From positions 186,001 to 250,000 of the forward strand of contig NZ_VZPP01000007.1 in the NCBI RefSeq assembly GCF_008801475.1: DNA of 64,000 nt, given 5' to 3'. Below are positions 8,881 through 17,381 of this stretch, piece after piece (within the stretch, counting starts at the first letter, position 1; each line of letters starts with the position of its first letter). Both the position numbers and the translations under genes were made by a program. Source of the stretch: Pseudomonas moorei (GTDB lineage: Bacteria; Pseudomonadota; Gammaproteobacteria; Pseudomonadales; Pseudomonadaceae). Under the pieces are notes generated by a model that did not search any database, was not told the DNA's origin, and saw nothing but the letters and a program-made list of their open reading frames with translations.

Positions 8881-9438
8881 TCATCCACCACTGACTTTCC
8901 AGTGTTTGACGTCATCGGCGAACACGATCTGTCGCATCTCGTGGGCAATACCGTAGGCCAGTGATTCGTGCGCGGCGATGACTTTTTCCTCCGCCGACAG
9001 GCAGTGGAAAATGTCCAGCCGGGTCGCGGCCTCCGCGGTTTCCAGTGCGAAAATCTGCACGTAGCGTGCAAGGTCGTTATCGAGACTCGACAGGTATTCT
9101 CGCAGCCGTTGGTGGTCGACCGATTTCTGGCTGAAGTACCAGTTCATCGGGTGAATCAAGAATCGCGAGTGGGGCGATGTAATGCGAAGACCCGCCGCCA
9201 GGAACATGATGATGCCCATCGATTCGATGTTGCCGGCATTGATCGCACAGAGTGGCACTGGCAATGATTTCAAGAAGGTATAGAGGGTAAAGCCAAAGTT
9301 GGTACTGCCGCCGGTGGTCGACAGATTCAACAGCAGCGAAGTGGCCCCCAGATCGATGGCCTCGAGGCAACAATCCCTGAATCGCTCGGTCGTGGCCTGA
9401 TCGATCTGGCAGTGAAAATGCACGATGTGTTCTGTCAT
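8881..9438 (-). CDS. Orphan ClpP-like serine protease / crotonase-fold hydrolase
   Basis: This 185-residue protein has the ClpP/SppA fold. The nucleophile region reads GNIESMGIIMFLAAG, matching the ClpP pattern A-S-M-G-x-x-L, so the Ser is present. The histidine region reads SRFLIHPMNW, matching MIHQP in ClpP. STTGGSTNFGFTLYTFL matches the ClpP substrate-binding strand and helix A-B region. It differs from housekeeping ClpP by lacking a ClpX or Lon neighbour and by having a divergent C-terminus. The start at 9438 was chosen because GGAAGG lies 7 bases upstream; the open frame continues far further but without a better start. Cytoplasmic, with no signal peptide. Its partner ATPase, if any, is not visible. 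Confidence 0.75.
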   Translation of the reverse strand: MTEHIVHFHCQIDQATTERFRDCCLEAIDLGATSLLLNLSTTGGSTNFGFTLYTFLKSLPVPLCAINAGNIESMGIIMFLAAGLRITSPHSRFLIHPMNWYFSQKSVDHQRLREYLSSLDNDLARYVQIFALETAEAATRLDIFHCLSAEEKVIAAHESLAYGIAHEMRQIVFADDVKHWKVSGG

Positions 9439-9706
9439 TGATTGACCTTCCGAGTCCGCAGCCTGGAGGACGTTCAGCGCGTTATCCAGTCTAGTCAACA
9501 TTGACCATCGACTCTTGAAAAAGCGGCGTACGGTGCGCGCTTGCGCGGCTGCGTCCGCCAGTCGAATGGGCCTCATTTCGATGGAACTAACGGTCAAAAC
9601 CCACTCGTCGCGAGCCGGAGGTTTTCGTTCAAACTTTCGATTTTCTGCGCCCTCCGAATTGTACGAGCACACGCTCGCAAGCAAACGACCCAAGAGGTGA
9701 ACAGAA

Positions 9707-10138
9707 ATGGCCAATACAGGAAACAACAACCCCGGCAATTTTGGCAATGACCGGGACAAGGCTTCTGATGCGGGCAAGAAAGGCGCAGGGGCTTCCGGTG
9801 GCAACCATGCCAACGATCCACAGCGAGCATCTGAGATGGGCCAAAAAGGTGGCCAGGCTTCGGGCGGCCAAAGATCGCGCGACGCTGATCGCATGTCTGG
9901 CGGTGGACAGGGAACCCACCGTGGCGGTGAGTTTGCCGACGACAAGCAAGACATGACCAAACCAGGACAGAAAGGCGGTCAGGCCTCCGGTGGACGCCAA
10001 TCAGGCGATGCCAATCGATCGACCAGCGGCGGGCAGGGAAGCGGTCGTGGTAGCAACGTAGCCGATGACATGGATAAAGGCTCTCAAGCTGGACGCACAG
10101 GCGGGGATCGCAGCGGCGGCGGAGGACGTAAAGCTTAA
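9707..10138 (+). CDS. KGG-repeat stress protein (YciG/con-10 type)
   Basis: This 143-residue, very hydrophilic protein is rich in Gly, Asp, Gln and Ser and has almost no hydrophobic residues. It carries repeated KGG-type motifs (GKKGAGASGG, GQKGGQASGG twice) spaced about 35-60 residues apart, as in YciG of enterobacteria and con-10/GsiB-like general stress proteins. Such proteins are thought to be disordered protectants under desiccation or osmotic stress, and in enterobacteria are controlled by RpoS. AAGAGG sits 10 bases before the ATG. It is transcribed divergently from the ClpP-like gene and ends in a strong terminator. Function here is inferred from composition and repeats only. Confidence 0.8.
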   Translation: MANTGNNNPGNFGNDRDKASDAGKKGAGASGGNHANDPQRASEMGQKGGQASGGQRSRDADRMSGGGQGTHRGGEFADDKQDMTKPGQKGGQASGGRQSGDANRSTSGGQGSGRGSNVADDMDKGSQAGRTGGDRSGGGGRKA

Positions 10139-10156
10139 TGCCCCGTGATCCTCATC

Positions 10157-10188
10157 AAGCCCCGAATCATCTTCGGGGCTTGATCCTT
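10157..10188 (+). terminator. Rho-independent terminator after the KGG gene
   Basis: AAGCCCCGAA (10157-10166) pairs with TTCGGGGCTT (10172-10181) around a 5-base loop and is followed by TGATCCTTTT. It lies 18 bases after the stop codon of the KGG-repeat gene. Confidence 0.8.
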
Positions 10189-10394
10189 TTGCTCGGCTCA
10201 ACGTGCGGGCCGGACTGATCCGCAAAGAGGCGAGCGCGATCGGTTTGTATTTCAACTTATCTTCAGCCGCAACAGTGACGTACGCATACAAAACAGGGCC
10301 CAGCGCGACACATGCGCGATACACGGTGAACGCCTAATGGCGCTGCCCCACAACGGCACCCGCGCTTTTACCCTGCACTCACTGGAGAATGGCT

Positions 10395-10841
10395 ATGTCC
10401 CGAATCAACACCCGTTACGCTGCTGGCTGGCTTGGCGTTGCGCTGGTCACCGCGACACTCGGCACCTTTACCGGCCTCGCTCAGGCGCAGGAGAGCAAGG
10501 CCCCGGCGAAAAACTGGCAGGCCGGGCTCTCGCGTACCGATCTGGTCCGTCGTGACCTCGATGTCGATGGGCGTGAAGTCATTCAGGTCCGGGTCGATTT
10601 CGATGCCGGCGTGACGTCGCCCAAGCATTCCCATCCCGGCGTCGAAATCGCCTATGTGATTGACGGCACCTTTGAATATCAACTCGAAGGGCAACCACCG
10701 GTCACGCTCAAGGCCGGTGATTCGCTGTACATTCCGGCGGGCATCGCCCATGTGGCGAAGAACATCGGCCAGGGCAAAGGCTCGGAGCTGGCGACCTACA
10801 TCGTCAAAAAGGACACGCCACTGGTGGTGTTGCAGCCGTAG
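10395..10841 (+). CDS. Periplasmic cupin-domain protein
   Basis: This 148-residue protein has an N-terminal signal peptide (charged start SRINTR, hydrophobic core, cleavage likely after GLAQAQ), so it is exported. The rest is a single cupin barrel. Motif 1 reads SPKHSHPGVEIAYVIDGTFEY, giving H-x-H and a Glu metal-ligand set. Motif 2 reads GDSLYIPAGIAHVAKN, giving the last His. The ATG at 10395 was preferred to the one at 10389 because GGAG ends 7 bases before it. Exported one-domain cupins are common in Pseudomonas but have no assigned substrate. It faces the convergent DHA2 exporter gene 24 bases away. Confidence 0.82.
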   Translation: MSRINTRYAAGWLGVALVTATLGTFTGLAQAQESKAPAKNWQAGLSRTDLVRRDLDVDGREVIQVRVDFDAGVTSPKHSHPGVEIAYVIDGTFEYQLEGQPPVTLKAGDSLYIPAGIAHVAKNIGQGKGSELATYIVKKDTPLVVLQP

Positions 10842-10865
10842 ACGGCAGCCGCCTGAATCAGCGGT

Positions 10866-12284
10866 TCAGGCGTGTTCACGGCGGCGGCTGACCAGGGCGA
10901 TCAGGCAAGCGATACCGATCAGCCCCCACGCAACCATGAACGTCACGCGCATGCCGCGGGCAACCGCCTCGGGATGCGCGGTATTGATGTCGACCGAGTT
11001 CGATGCCAGGGCAAACACCGCGCCCAGTACAGAGGCCCCGGTGATCAGGCCGAGATTGCGCGACAGATTGAGCAAGGCGGACACCACGCCCCGCCGGTCC
11101 GGCGCCACATCATTCATGACAACGGTGTTGTTGGCAGTCTGGAACACCGCGTAACCCAGGGTGATGATGACCATGGGCGCGAGGTAGCCGCCGATGCCGA
11201 ACGTTCTTGGCAGCATTGACAAGGTGAAACAGCCCAGCGCAATGGCGATGAGCCCGGCCAGGGTCATGCGCCGCGCCCCGAAGCGGTCGGCCATGCGCCC
11301 GGCGGGCACGCCGGACAGTGCCGCCACCAGCGGCCCGACGGACAACACCAACCCGACCCCGACCGCATCCAGCCCGAGCGCCCGCGACAGATAGAAGGGC
11401 CCGACCACCAGCGTTGCCATCATCACCGTCGTCACCAGCAGGCTCATGGCCAGGCTGGCGCTCAACTGCGGATCGCGGAACATCGCCAGTCGAATCAGCG
11501 GCGCCGCGACGCGTGCCTGCACCCGAATGAACAGGCCGACGCCCACGCACGCCGCCAGCAACAAGGCGATGTTCAACGGACCAAAGTGGCCGCGACCAAG
11601 GGTCATGGCCAATGCATAAGCGCCCAGGGTCACGGCCAACAGCAGGCTGCCGAGCGGGTCGAAACCGCTGCGTACGGTGTTCGCTTTGCGCTGATCGGCC
11701 GGCAAATGGCGACAAGCAAGCAGCAGCGTCACCAGACCCAACGGCAGCATCATCAGGAACATCGCCCGCCAGCCGAATCCGCCGATCAACAGCCCACCGA
11801 GAGAAGGCCCCATCGCGGTGCCAATCGCTGACATCGTCCCGAGCAAGCCCATGGCGCTGCCGGTTTTCTCCTTTGGCACCGTCTCGCTGACGAAGGCCAG
11901 GGTCAGGGCCATCATGATCGCTGCGCCGAGGCCTTGCACGGCCCTCGCGCCGATCAGCAGGCCGAGGGTCGGTGCCAGGCCGCACAAAGCCGAAGCCAGG
12001 GTGAACAGACCGATCCCGCTCAAGAGCAGGCGCCGCCGCCCGACCAGGTCGCCGAGCCGTCCGACACTGACGATCAGCGTGGTGATGGCCAGCAGATACG
12101 CGAGGACGACCCACTGCACCTGCTGGAAGGAAGCCTCGAACACCTCAGCCAGCGTCGGCAAGCCCACGTTGGCGATGCTGGTGCCGAGGGCGGACAGCAG
12201 CATCGACATTGACAGGCTGGCCAGTGCCCACCTGACGGATCCGGTTCGTTGCGCGTCCTCTGTCATTGCCGTTGCGGAATTCAT
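10866..12284 (-). CDS. MFS exporter, DHA2 (EmrB/QacA) family, 14 TMS
   Basis: This 472-residue inner-membrane protein has about 14 hydrophobic segments. The DHA2-type signature is motif A GRLGDLVGRRRLLLSG between TM2 and TM3, and motif C GTAMGPSLGGLLIGGFGWR in TM5. A second motif A-like loop, MADRFGARRMTLAGL, follows the middle. These proton-driven exporters remove drugs or small metabolites. It is transcribed divergently from a LysR regulator 133 bases away, a usual arrangement in which the LysR protein controls the exporter. The substrate cannot be read from the sequence. Confidence 0.88.
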   Translation of the reverse strand: MNSATAMTEDAQRTGSVRWALASLSMSMLLSALGTSIANVGLPTLAEVFEASFQQVQWVVLAYLLAITTLIVSVGRLGDLVGRRRLLLSGIGLFTLASALCGLAPTLGLLIGARAVQGLGAAIMMALTLAFVSETVPKEKTGSAMGLLGTMSAIGTAMGPSLGGLLIGGFGWRAMFLMMLPLGLVTLLLACRHLPADQRKANTVRSGFDPLGSLLLAVTLGAYALAMTLGRGHFGPLNIALLLAACVGVGLFIRVQARVAAPLIRLAMFRDPQLSASLAMSLLVTTVMMATLVVGPFYLSRALGLDAVGVGLVLSVGPLVAALSGVPAGRMADRFGARRMTLAGLIAIALGCFTLSMLPRTFGIGGYLAPMVIITLGYAVFQTANNTVVMNDVAPDRRGVVSALLNLSRNLGLITGASVLGAVFALASNSVDINTAHPEAVARGMRVTFMVAWGLIGIACLIALVSRRREHA

Positions 12285-12417
12285 GGGGTCCCCCTGTCGT
12301 GGCCACTCCCGATTGGAGCTATCGCAAAACTACGCCTGCGCCTAACATGGCGGAAGACGCACCCTTTGCATTTAATACGTGCGTTCAACGCCCTATAAGC
12401 CCGCCACGAGGCATCCT

Positions 12418-13308
12418 ATGTCCAGCGCCGATTTCAACTTGCTGATCACCCTAGATGTGCTGCTGGCAGAAGGCAGCGTGGCCCGCGCCGCCAAGCGCTT
12501 GCGCCTGAGCCCTTCGGCGATGAGCCGGGCGCTGGCGCGATTGCGCGAAACCACTGGCGATCCGCTGCTGGTCAGGGCCGGACGCGGTCTGGTGCCCACG
12601 CCTCGGGCACTGGAGTTGCGGGAGCGGGTCAGTCAATTGGTGCAGGAGGTTGAAGCGGTATTGCGTCCGGCCGAGCAACCGGACCTCGCGCAATTGGTTC
12701 GCACGTTCACGCTGCGCACCAGCGAAGGTTTCGTCGAAAATTTTGGCGCCAGGCTGATTGCGCGCATCGCCGGACAAGCGCCCGGTGTGCGCCTGCGTTT
12801 CGTGCATAAACCGGACAAGGACAGCACGTCACTGCGTGACGGCACGGTGGATCTGGAAACGGGGGTGGTGGGCAAGGGCGCCGGTCCGGAGTTGCGTACC
12901 CAGGGGCTGTTTCGTGACCGCTTGATCGGCGTGGTGCGTTCGGGGCATCCGTTGAGTCAGGGCCCGATGAGTGCCGCACGTTTCGCCGCAGGCAGTCACA
13001 TCAGTGTGTCCCGGCGCGGCCTGGACAAGGGGCCGATTGATGATGCCCTTGAATTGCTCGGGCTGGAGCGCCAGGTCGCCACCATCGTCGCGGGTTTTTC
13101 CACGGCTCTATCGCTCGCACGGGCCAGCGATTTGATCGTCAGCGTGCCGGAGCGCCACACCGCAGACCTGCGACAAGGCATGCACAGTTTCGAGCTTCCT
13201 TTGTCGTTGCCTTCTTTCACCGTGGCCATGCTCTGGCACCCGCGAATGGATGCCGATCCCGTGCATCGCTGGTTACGTGAATGTCTTCGAGTGGTTTGTT
13301 CGGAATAG
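12418..13308 (+). CDS. LysR-family transcriptional regulator
   Basis: This 296-residue regulator has an N-terminal winged helix-turn-helix (FNLLITLDVLLAEGSVARAAKRLRLSPSAMSRAL split over residues 5-40) and a C-terminal LysR substrate-binding domain. The DFNLL start and the effector domain style resemble the NodD/SyrM-like branch. The ATG at 12418 has GAGG 7 bases upstream and gives the normal start of the family; the longer frame adds 13 poorly supported residues. It is divergent from the DHA2 exporter and probably controls it. Confidence 0.88.
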   Translation: MSSADFNLLITLDVLLAEGSVARAAKRLRLSPSAMSRALARLRETTGDPLLVRAGRGLVPTPRALELRERVSQLVQEVEAVLRPAEQPDLAQLVRTFTLRTSEGFVENFGARLIARIAGQAPGVRLRFVHKPDKDSTSLRDGTVDLETGVVGKGAGPELRTQGLFRDRLIGVVRSGHPLSQGPMSAARFAAGSHISVSRRGLDKGPIDDALELLGLERQVATIVAGFSTALSLARASDLIVSVPERHTADLRQGMHSFELPLSLPSFTVAMLWHPRMDADPVHRWLRECLRVVCSE

Positions 13309-13820
13309 GAAGTAACTGGAGAAACAGTAAGTTTAAATCCGTGGCAACTTAGTCAGTATATTGAGTGCTGGTGTTAAGCTGTTGTTACTGATTTTGTATG
13401 TGTAAGTCTTTTGTTATGTGAGCGAAGAAAATCATATAAAAATACTTTGAACTTATGTTGTTGGGTGAGGTATGCGGCAGGCTCAATAATTATAAATGTC
13501 TAAAGAGAAGGGTTCGCAAGTGTGGTGACTGGCGCAACGCTATCAATGTGGCGATTTACTAGTACTGCGGATATATACAATAATTTGCTCTGATATATTG
13601 GCTAACCTATTGATTGATATCGATAAATTAGTTTGTATTATCTGAGTCATGATTGTTGTTGTTGCTAAGCAGAAGCCGGGTAATCGGGGAAATTGGCTGA
13701 CGAAGTGCTGTTGCCGTGTATCTGGAAAGAAATCAAAATAAATCGAACGCTTTTCTTCAGTGGTGCTAGTGTTGGTCACTTCAATAAACCGCACTTGTCG
13801 TTCTGTAGAGGACGTGCGTC
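13309..13820. promoter_or_regulatory. AT-rich upstream region of the exopolysaccharide-type operon
   Basis: These 512 bases hold no convincing gene and are visibly more AT-rich than anything around them (runs such as TATAAAAATAC, ATAATTATAAATG, GATATATACAATAATTTG). Such regions in Pseudomonas are typical targets of the H-NS-like proteins MvaT/MvaU, or of long activator-dependent promoters. The position just before a tight four-gene operon suggests a long regulatory region. A FleQ-like sequence lies inside it (separate entry). Confidence 0.5.
13352..13365. promoter_or_regulatory. Possible FleQ-like binding site
   Basis: GTCAGTATATTGAG agrees at 11 of 14 positions with the FleQ box as I remember it from P. 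aeruginosa (GTCAATAAATTGAC). FleQ is a c-di-GMP-responsive regulator of polysaccharide operons, so a site upstream of this operon would make sense. It lies about 455 bases before the first start codon. A match this short can occur by chance in AT-rich DNA. Confidence 0.3.
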
Positions 13821-15209
13821 ATGTCGATTCCAAATCCTCGAATCGCGATACTCGGTAATAGAGTGCCAAGTTTGAACCTTCCCGAACTTGAACACTTTTC
13901 CGACTTGGGCAGCCTGTTGGCTGCCCGCGCATTTGATGTGGTACTTCTGGACATGCCCGCCGCTTATGCGGGGAAAGTGCTGCGAAAGCTGCGCTCTATC
14001 CCGCCGTATCGCTACACCCTCATTTACTGTTGCCGCGACCAGGATGGCTGGTGTGAGGCCTTGGGTGATGGTGCGTGCCCGGTCGATGCCAGCGAGATCA
14101 AGCAGCTTTGGGTCGCCTGGCAAGAGCGCTTCAGGTTGCTTGAACAGGGCGCCGCGCCCGAGCGATTTGAAAGCCGGGTGTTGTCCTGGCTGTGGTTACG
14201 CGGCAACACCTATGTGTATGCGTTGCGCGACCCGGAGGTGCCCCAGCATTACCGCTACCCGCTGCTGGAAGCGCTGGCTGACAACGAGCAGATCAATGCC
14301 TTTGTCTGGCTGGGCTTGATGGTGCAGCAAGGCTGGCTGGAAGAGGGGGTGCTGGTCGATCGCGTTCGCCTCTGTTCGGAATGCGGTTCGGGCCGGCTCA
14401 ATTACATCGACGTGTGCGCCGAGTGTCAGGCCCTGGACATTTCGCGACAACCTTCCTTGCACTGCTTTACCTGTGGGCATGTGGGCCCGCAGGAATCCTT
14501 TCTCAAAGACGGCGTGCTGCTGTGCCCCAACTGTTTGTGCCGGCTGCGTCACATCGGTACCGATTACGACCGTCCGATGGAAAACTATCGCTGCCGCTCA
14601 TGCCAGGCGTTTTTTGTCGATGCCGAAGTGCAGGCGCGTTGCCTGGATTGCGGCTTGTCGCATACGCCGGACAAATTGCGTGTCCGCGAGGTCAGGGATT
14701 TCCGCCTGACCGAAGCCGGACGGTTCCGCTGCCGCCAGGAGTTCAGCGAGCGATCGGTCCCCGGCTTTGGTCGGCTCAACCTGCTGGGCGGCAAGGATTT
14801 CTATGATCTGCTGAGCTGGCAGATCCAGATTGTGCGCCGCTATCCGGTGCCGACCTTTTCCCTGATCGGTCTGCGCTTCGTCAACCTGAGCGGGACCTTG
14901 TCGCAACTGGGGGAACAACGCGGTCATGCCTTCATCGATAGCGTGGCCGATCGTTTGAAGGAAACCGTGCGGGAAACGGACCGCTGCTCGCGAAGCACCG
15001 AAGAGTTCTTCTGGATCATGCTGCCCCATACCGACGGCAAGGGTCTGGAATGCGTCAAACAACGCTTGAGCCGGATTGCCGAGCTGTTTTCGGCGCCGGA
15101 GGTCAGCGACCTCTCCCTGCGTGTCGTCAGCATCACGGCGCCGGACGACCTTCTTGATCAGGAAGATGGTCAATTACTGTTGGCCCGTTTGGCCGGCGAG
15201 TTGGTGTGA
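13821..15209 (+). CDS. Pseudo-receiver, triple zinc-ribbon, degenerate GGDEF protein (putative c-di-GMP receptor)
   Basis: This 462-residue soluble protein heads a four-gene operon. Residues 1-110 resemble a receiver fold (RIAILGNRVP, FDVVLLDMP). Residues 185-277 hold six CxxC pairs (185/188, 199/202, 215/218, 235/238, 258/261, 274/277), enough for three zinc ribbons. Residues about 305-460 form a GGDEF-like domain (GGKDFYDLLSW, RRYPVPTFSLIGLRF). The active site is degenerate, STEEFF at 392-397, so no cyclase activity is expected. An I-site RETD (384-387) sits at exactly the usual five-residue distance. PelD uses the same logic: a dead GGDEF domain binds c-di-GMP to switch on a polysaccharide synthase. 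GAGG lies upstream of the ATG. Function is inferred from these motifs and the glycosyltransferase next door. Confidence 0.8.
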   Translation: MSIPNPRIAILGNRVPSLNLPELEHFSDLGSLLAARAFDVVLLDMPAAYAGKVLRKLRSIPPYRYTLIYCCRDQDGWCEALGDGACPVDASEIKQLWVAWQERFRLLEQGAAPERFESRVLSWLWLRGNTYVYALRDPEVPQHYRYPLLEALADNEQINAFVWLGLMVQQGWLEEGVLVDRVRLCSECGSGRLNYIDVCAECQALDISRQPSLHCFTCGHVGPQESFLKDGVLLCPNCLCRLRHIGTDYDRPMENYRCRSCQAFFVDAEVQARCLDCGLSHTPDKLRVREVRDFRLTEAGRFRCRQEFSERSVPGFGRLNLLGGKDFYDLLSWQIQIVRRYPVPTFSLIGLRFVNLSGTLSQLGEQRGHAFIDSVADRLKETVRETDRCSRSTEEFFWIMLPHTDGKGLECVKQRLSRIAELFSAPEVSDLSLRVVSITAPDDLLDQEDGQLLLARLAGELV

Positions 15210-15214
15210 CACCC

Positions 15215-16543
15215 ATGAACCCGTTGATGGAACAACTCTACAACGCGCTGGGCGGGCTTGCCGGGGCGGATGGTCTGAGCCGGTTGTTCTACATGCTCTT
15301 TCCATCGTTTCTGATTTTTGAATTGCCAATGATGATCCTGGTGATGCTGGGCGTGCTGCGCTGGTTCGCCCGTCGGCGTTCCCGCGTGCCGAAGATCAGC
15401 GTTTATCAGCCCAGGGTCTCGTGCATCATCACCTGCTACAGCGAAGGCATGGACGTGCAGGCCACGCTCCTGAGCCTGTGCGAGCAGACGTATGGCGGCC
15501 ACATCGAGATGATTCCGGTGGTGGACGGCGCCACCGTGAACCAGGCGACGCTGGCCGCCGTGCGCAGCTTCAACGTGGACCCGCAGTTGTACCCCCGGCG
15601 CCATTTGCGCCCGATCGCCAAATGGCAGCGGGGCGGACGGGTGTCGTCATTGAACGCCGGCCTGTCGCTGGCCAGCGGCGAAATCGTGATGGCGCTCGAT
15701 GGCGATACGTCCTTCGACAACAACATGGTCAGCGCCATCGTGCGGCATTTCGAAGACCCCATGGTGCCCGCGGTGGCCGGTAGCCTGCGGGTACGCAATG
15801 TCTGGGGCTCCTGGGTCACGGCGATGCAGTCGCTGGAGTACCTGCTGTCGATCCACATGTCGAAAATCGGCCTGGCCGAATGGAATCTGGTCAACAACGT
15901 GTCCGGGGCCTTTGGCGCCTTCCGCCGTAGCTTCCTGGTGAAAATCGGCGGCTGGAACACCCACACGGCCGAAGACCTTGACCTGACGCTGCGCATCAAG
16001 AGCTACTTCAAGCGCCATGACCTGAGAATCCCGTTCGAGCCTGAAGCGATCGGTCACACCGACGCGCCTGCGACACTCAGTCAATTCCTGATGCAGCGAT
16101 TGCGTTGGGACGGCGACCTGTTCTTTCTGTACATCAGAAAGCACAACCGCAACATCAGCCCGAAATTATTAGGCTGGAAAAGCTTCTTGATGATCCTGGT
16201 GACCGGCTTCTTTTTCCAGCTGGTGCTGCCGTTCATCATCTTCAGCTACACCTTGCTGGCGATCTTCATCCTGCCGGGCATGACCCTGCTGTTTCTGTTT
16301 TCGCTGATCTATCTGTTGTACCTGACGATCACCGTGCTGATGTTCGGCGCCATGCTGTTGATGGTGTCCGACCGCCCTCGGCAAGACATGACCCTGGGCT
16401 TGCTGGTGCCTTTTTTCCCGATGTTCATGTTGCTCCTGCGTTGCTGGAGCGTGGTCGCCATGCTCAACGAAATGTTCCGTCGCGGGCATGAAGAAAGCTC
16501 GATGGCGCCGTGGTGGGTGCTCAAACGCGCCACGAGGTTTTGA
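15215..16543 (+). CDS. Membrane family 2 polymerising glycosyltransferase
   Basis: This 442-residue inner-membrane protein resembles processive GT2 synthases such as PgaC, HasA and BcsA. One N-terminal membrane segment precedes the GT-A domain. The domain contains SCIITCYSEG, the metal/UDP motif D162-G-D164-T, the acceptor-site motif TAED (Glu253-Asp254), and the QxxRW motif Q294-R-L-R-W298. About four membrane helices follow (about 310-430). The complete set of D, DxD, ED and QxxRW motifs indicates a polymerase rather than a single-sugar transferase. The ATG lies 5 bases after the stop of the GGDEF-like gene; a GTG 9 bases earlier is possible. It probably makes and extrudes a polysaccharide across the inner membrane. 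The sugar is unknown. Confidence 0.88.
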   Translation: MNPLMEQLYNALGGLAGADGLSRLFYMLFPSFLIFELPMMILVMLGVLRWFARRRSRVPKISVYQPRVSCIITCYSEGMDVQATLLSLCEQTYGGHIEMIPVVDGATVNQATLAAVRSFNVDPQLYPRRHLRPIAKWQRGGRVSSLNAGLSLASGEIVMALDGDTSFDNNMVSAIVRHFEDPMVPAVAGSLRVRNVWGSWVTAMQSLEYLLSIHMSKIGLAEWNLVNNVSGAFGAFRRSFLVKIGGWNTHTAEDLDLTLRIKSYFKRHDLRIPFEPEAIGHTDAPATLSQFLMQRLRWDGDLFFLYIRKHNRNISPKLLGWKSFLMILVTGFFFQLVLPFIIFSYTLLAIFILPGMTLLFLFSLIYLLYLTITVLMFGAMLLMVSDRPRQDMTLGLLVPFFPMFMLLLRCWSVVAMLNEMFRRGHEESSMAPWWVLKRATRF

Positions 16544-16544
16544 T

Positions 16545-17375
16545 ATGCGATCAATCCTTCTGGCCCTGTGCTTGCCCCTGCTGGTGGCCCAGCCGTTGAT
16601 GGCTCAGGCGGCGCAAGCGCAAAGATGGTCCCAGGCCAGTTATGTCTGGGACAGCGAAGCCTTGCTCGATCCCGGGCAGCGGCCGGCTGAACTCCAGGCA
16701 CTGCGCAACGCCGGAATGGACAAGATTTACCTGGGCCTCAAGGCCGCGCAGATCAGAGACCTGGGTGCGACCCGCCAACGCCTGGAACAACTGCTGCGGG
16801 ACGCGGCGGACAAGGGGGTACAAGTCAGCCTGTTACTGGGCGATCCGAGCTGGATCGAGCCGCCGGAACGCCATCAGCTCACCGATCTGCTGGACAAACT
16901 CAAAGGGCTTGCCTTCATCAGCCTGCACCTGGACCTGGAGGTCGAGCAACTGGGCATGCCCGTCCCGGATCAGCGCCTTACAGACTGGCTCGAAACCTTG
17001 CGTACAGCCTCTTCAGTGAGCCCATGGCCGGTCGAGATTTCCAGCCACCATCGCTGGTTCGCTGATCCCAAACCCGGACACCCCTGCGTGCCCTGTGCGC
17101 TTCCCGATGCGGGCGTGCGTCAGGTCAGCCTGATGATTTACACGCGCAATCCTAACAACAGCGCGCGAATGGCAGAGCAAATCGCCAGGCGCTGGCCCGA
17201 CCTGCAATTTCGCCTGGCACAAAGCACGGAGCCGCAACTGGACGCCACGGAGTCCTGGGCCGGCGCTTCGACCGAACAGTTGCAACACCAGAGCAGCGCC
17301 TGGCGTGAACAACTGCAACCTCTCGGGATTGCCGGCATTGACTGGCAAGCCTGGCGAGACTTTCCAAAACGGTGA
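16545..17375 (+). CDS. Secreted barrel-like protein of the polysaccharide operon
   Basis: This 276-residue protein starts with a signal peptide (RSILLALCLPLLVAQPLMA, cleavage near AQA). The mature part alternates short hydrophobic strands with helices: KIYLGLKAAQIRDLG, VQVSLLLGDPSWIEP, FISLHLDLEVEQLG, PVEISSHHRWF, QVSLMIYTRNP, LQFRLAQSTEPQ, AGIDWQAW. Conserved-looking acidic and aromatic residues sit at strand ends. This looks like a (beta/alpha)8 barrel of the glycoside hydrolase or carbohydrate-binding kind, though I recognise no specific family. The ATG is 1 base after the glycosyltransferase stop, so translation is probably coupled. A periplasmic enzyme acting on the nascent polymer would fit the operon. 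Confidence 0.7.
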   Translation: MRSILLALCLPLLVAQPLMAQAAQAQRWSQASYVWDSEALLDPGQRPAELQALRNAGMDKIYLGLKAAQIRDLGATRQRLEQLLRDAADKGVQVSLLLGDPSWIEPPERHQLTDLLDKLKGLAFISLHLDLEVEQLGMPVPDQRLTDWLETLRTASSVSPWPVEISSHHRWFADPKPGHPCVPCALPDAGVRQVSLMIYTRNPNNSARMAEQIARRWPDLQFRLAQSTEPQLDATESWAGASTEQLQHQSSAWREQLQPLGIAGIDWQAWRDFPKR

Positions 17376-17381
17376 ACCCTC

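Noticed and set aside
6842-8884. 680-codon open frame on the minus strand opposite rlhA
   Set aside because: The plus-strand protein matches RlhA along its full length. Long antisense frames are common in GC-rich DNA, and this one has no family resemblance or ribosome site.
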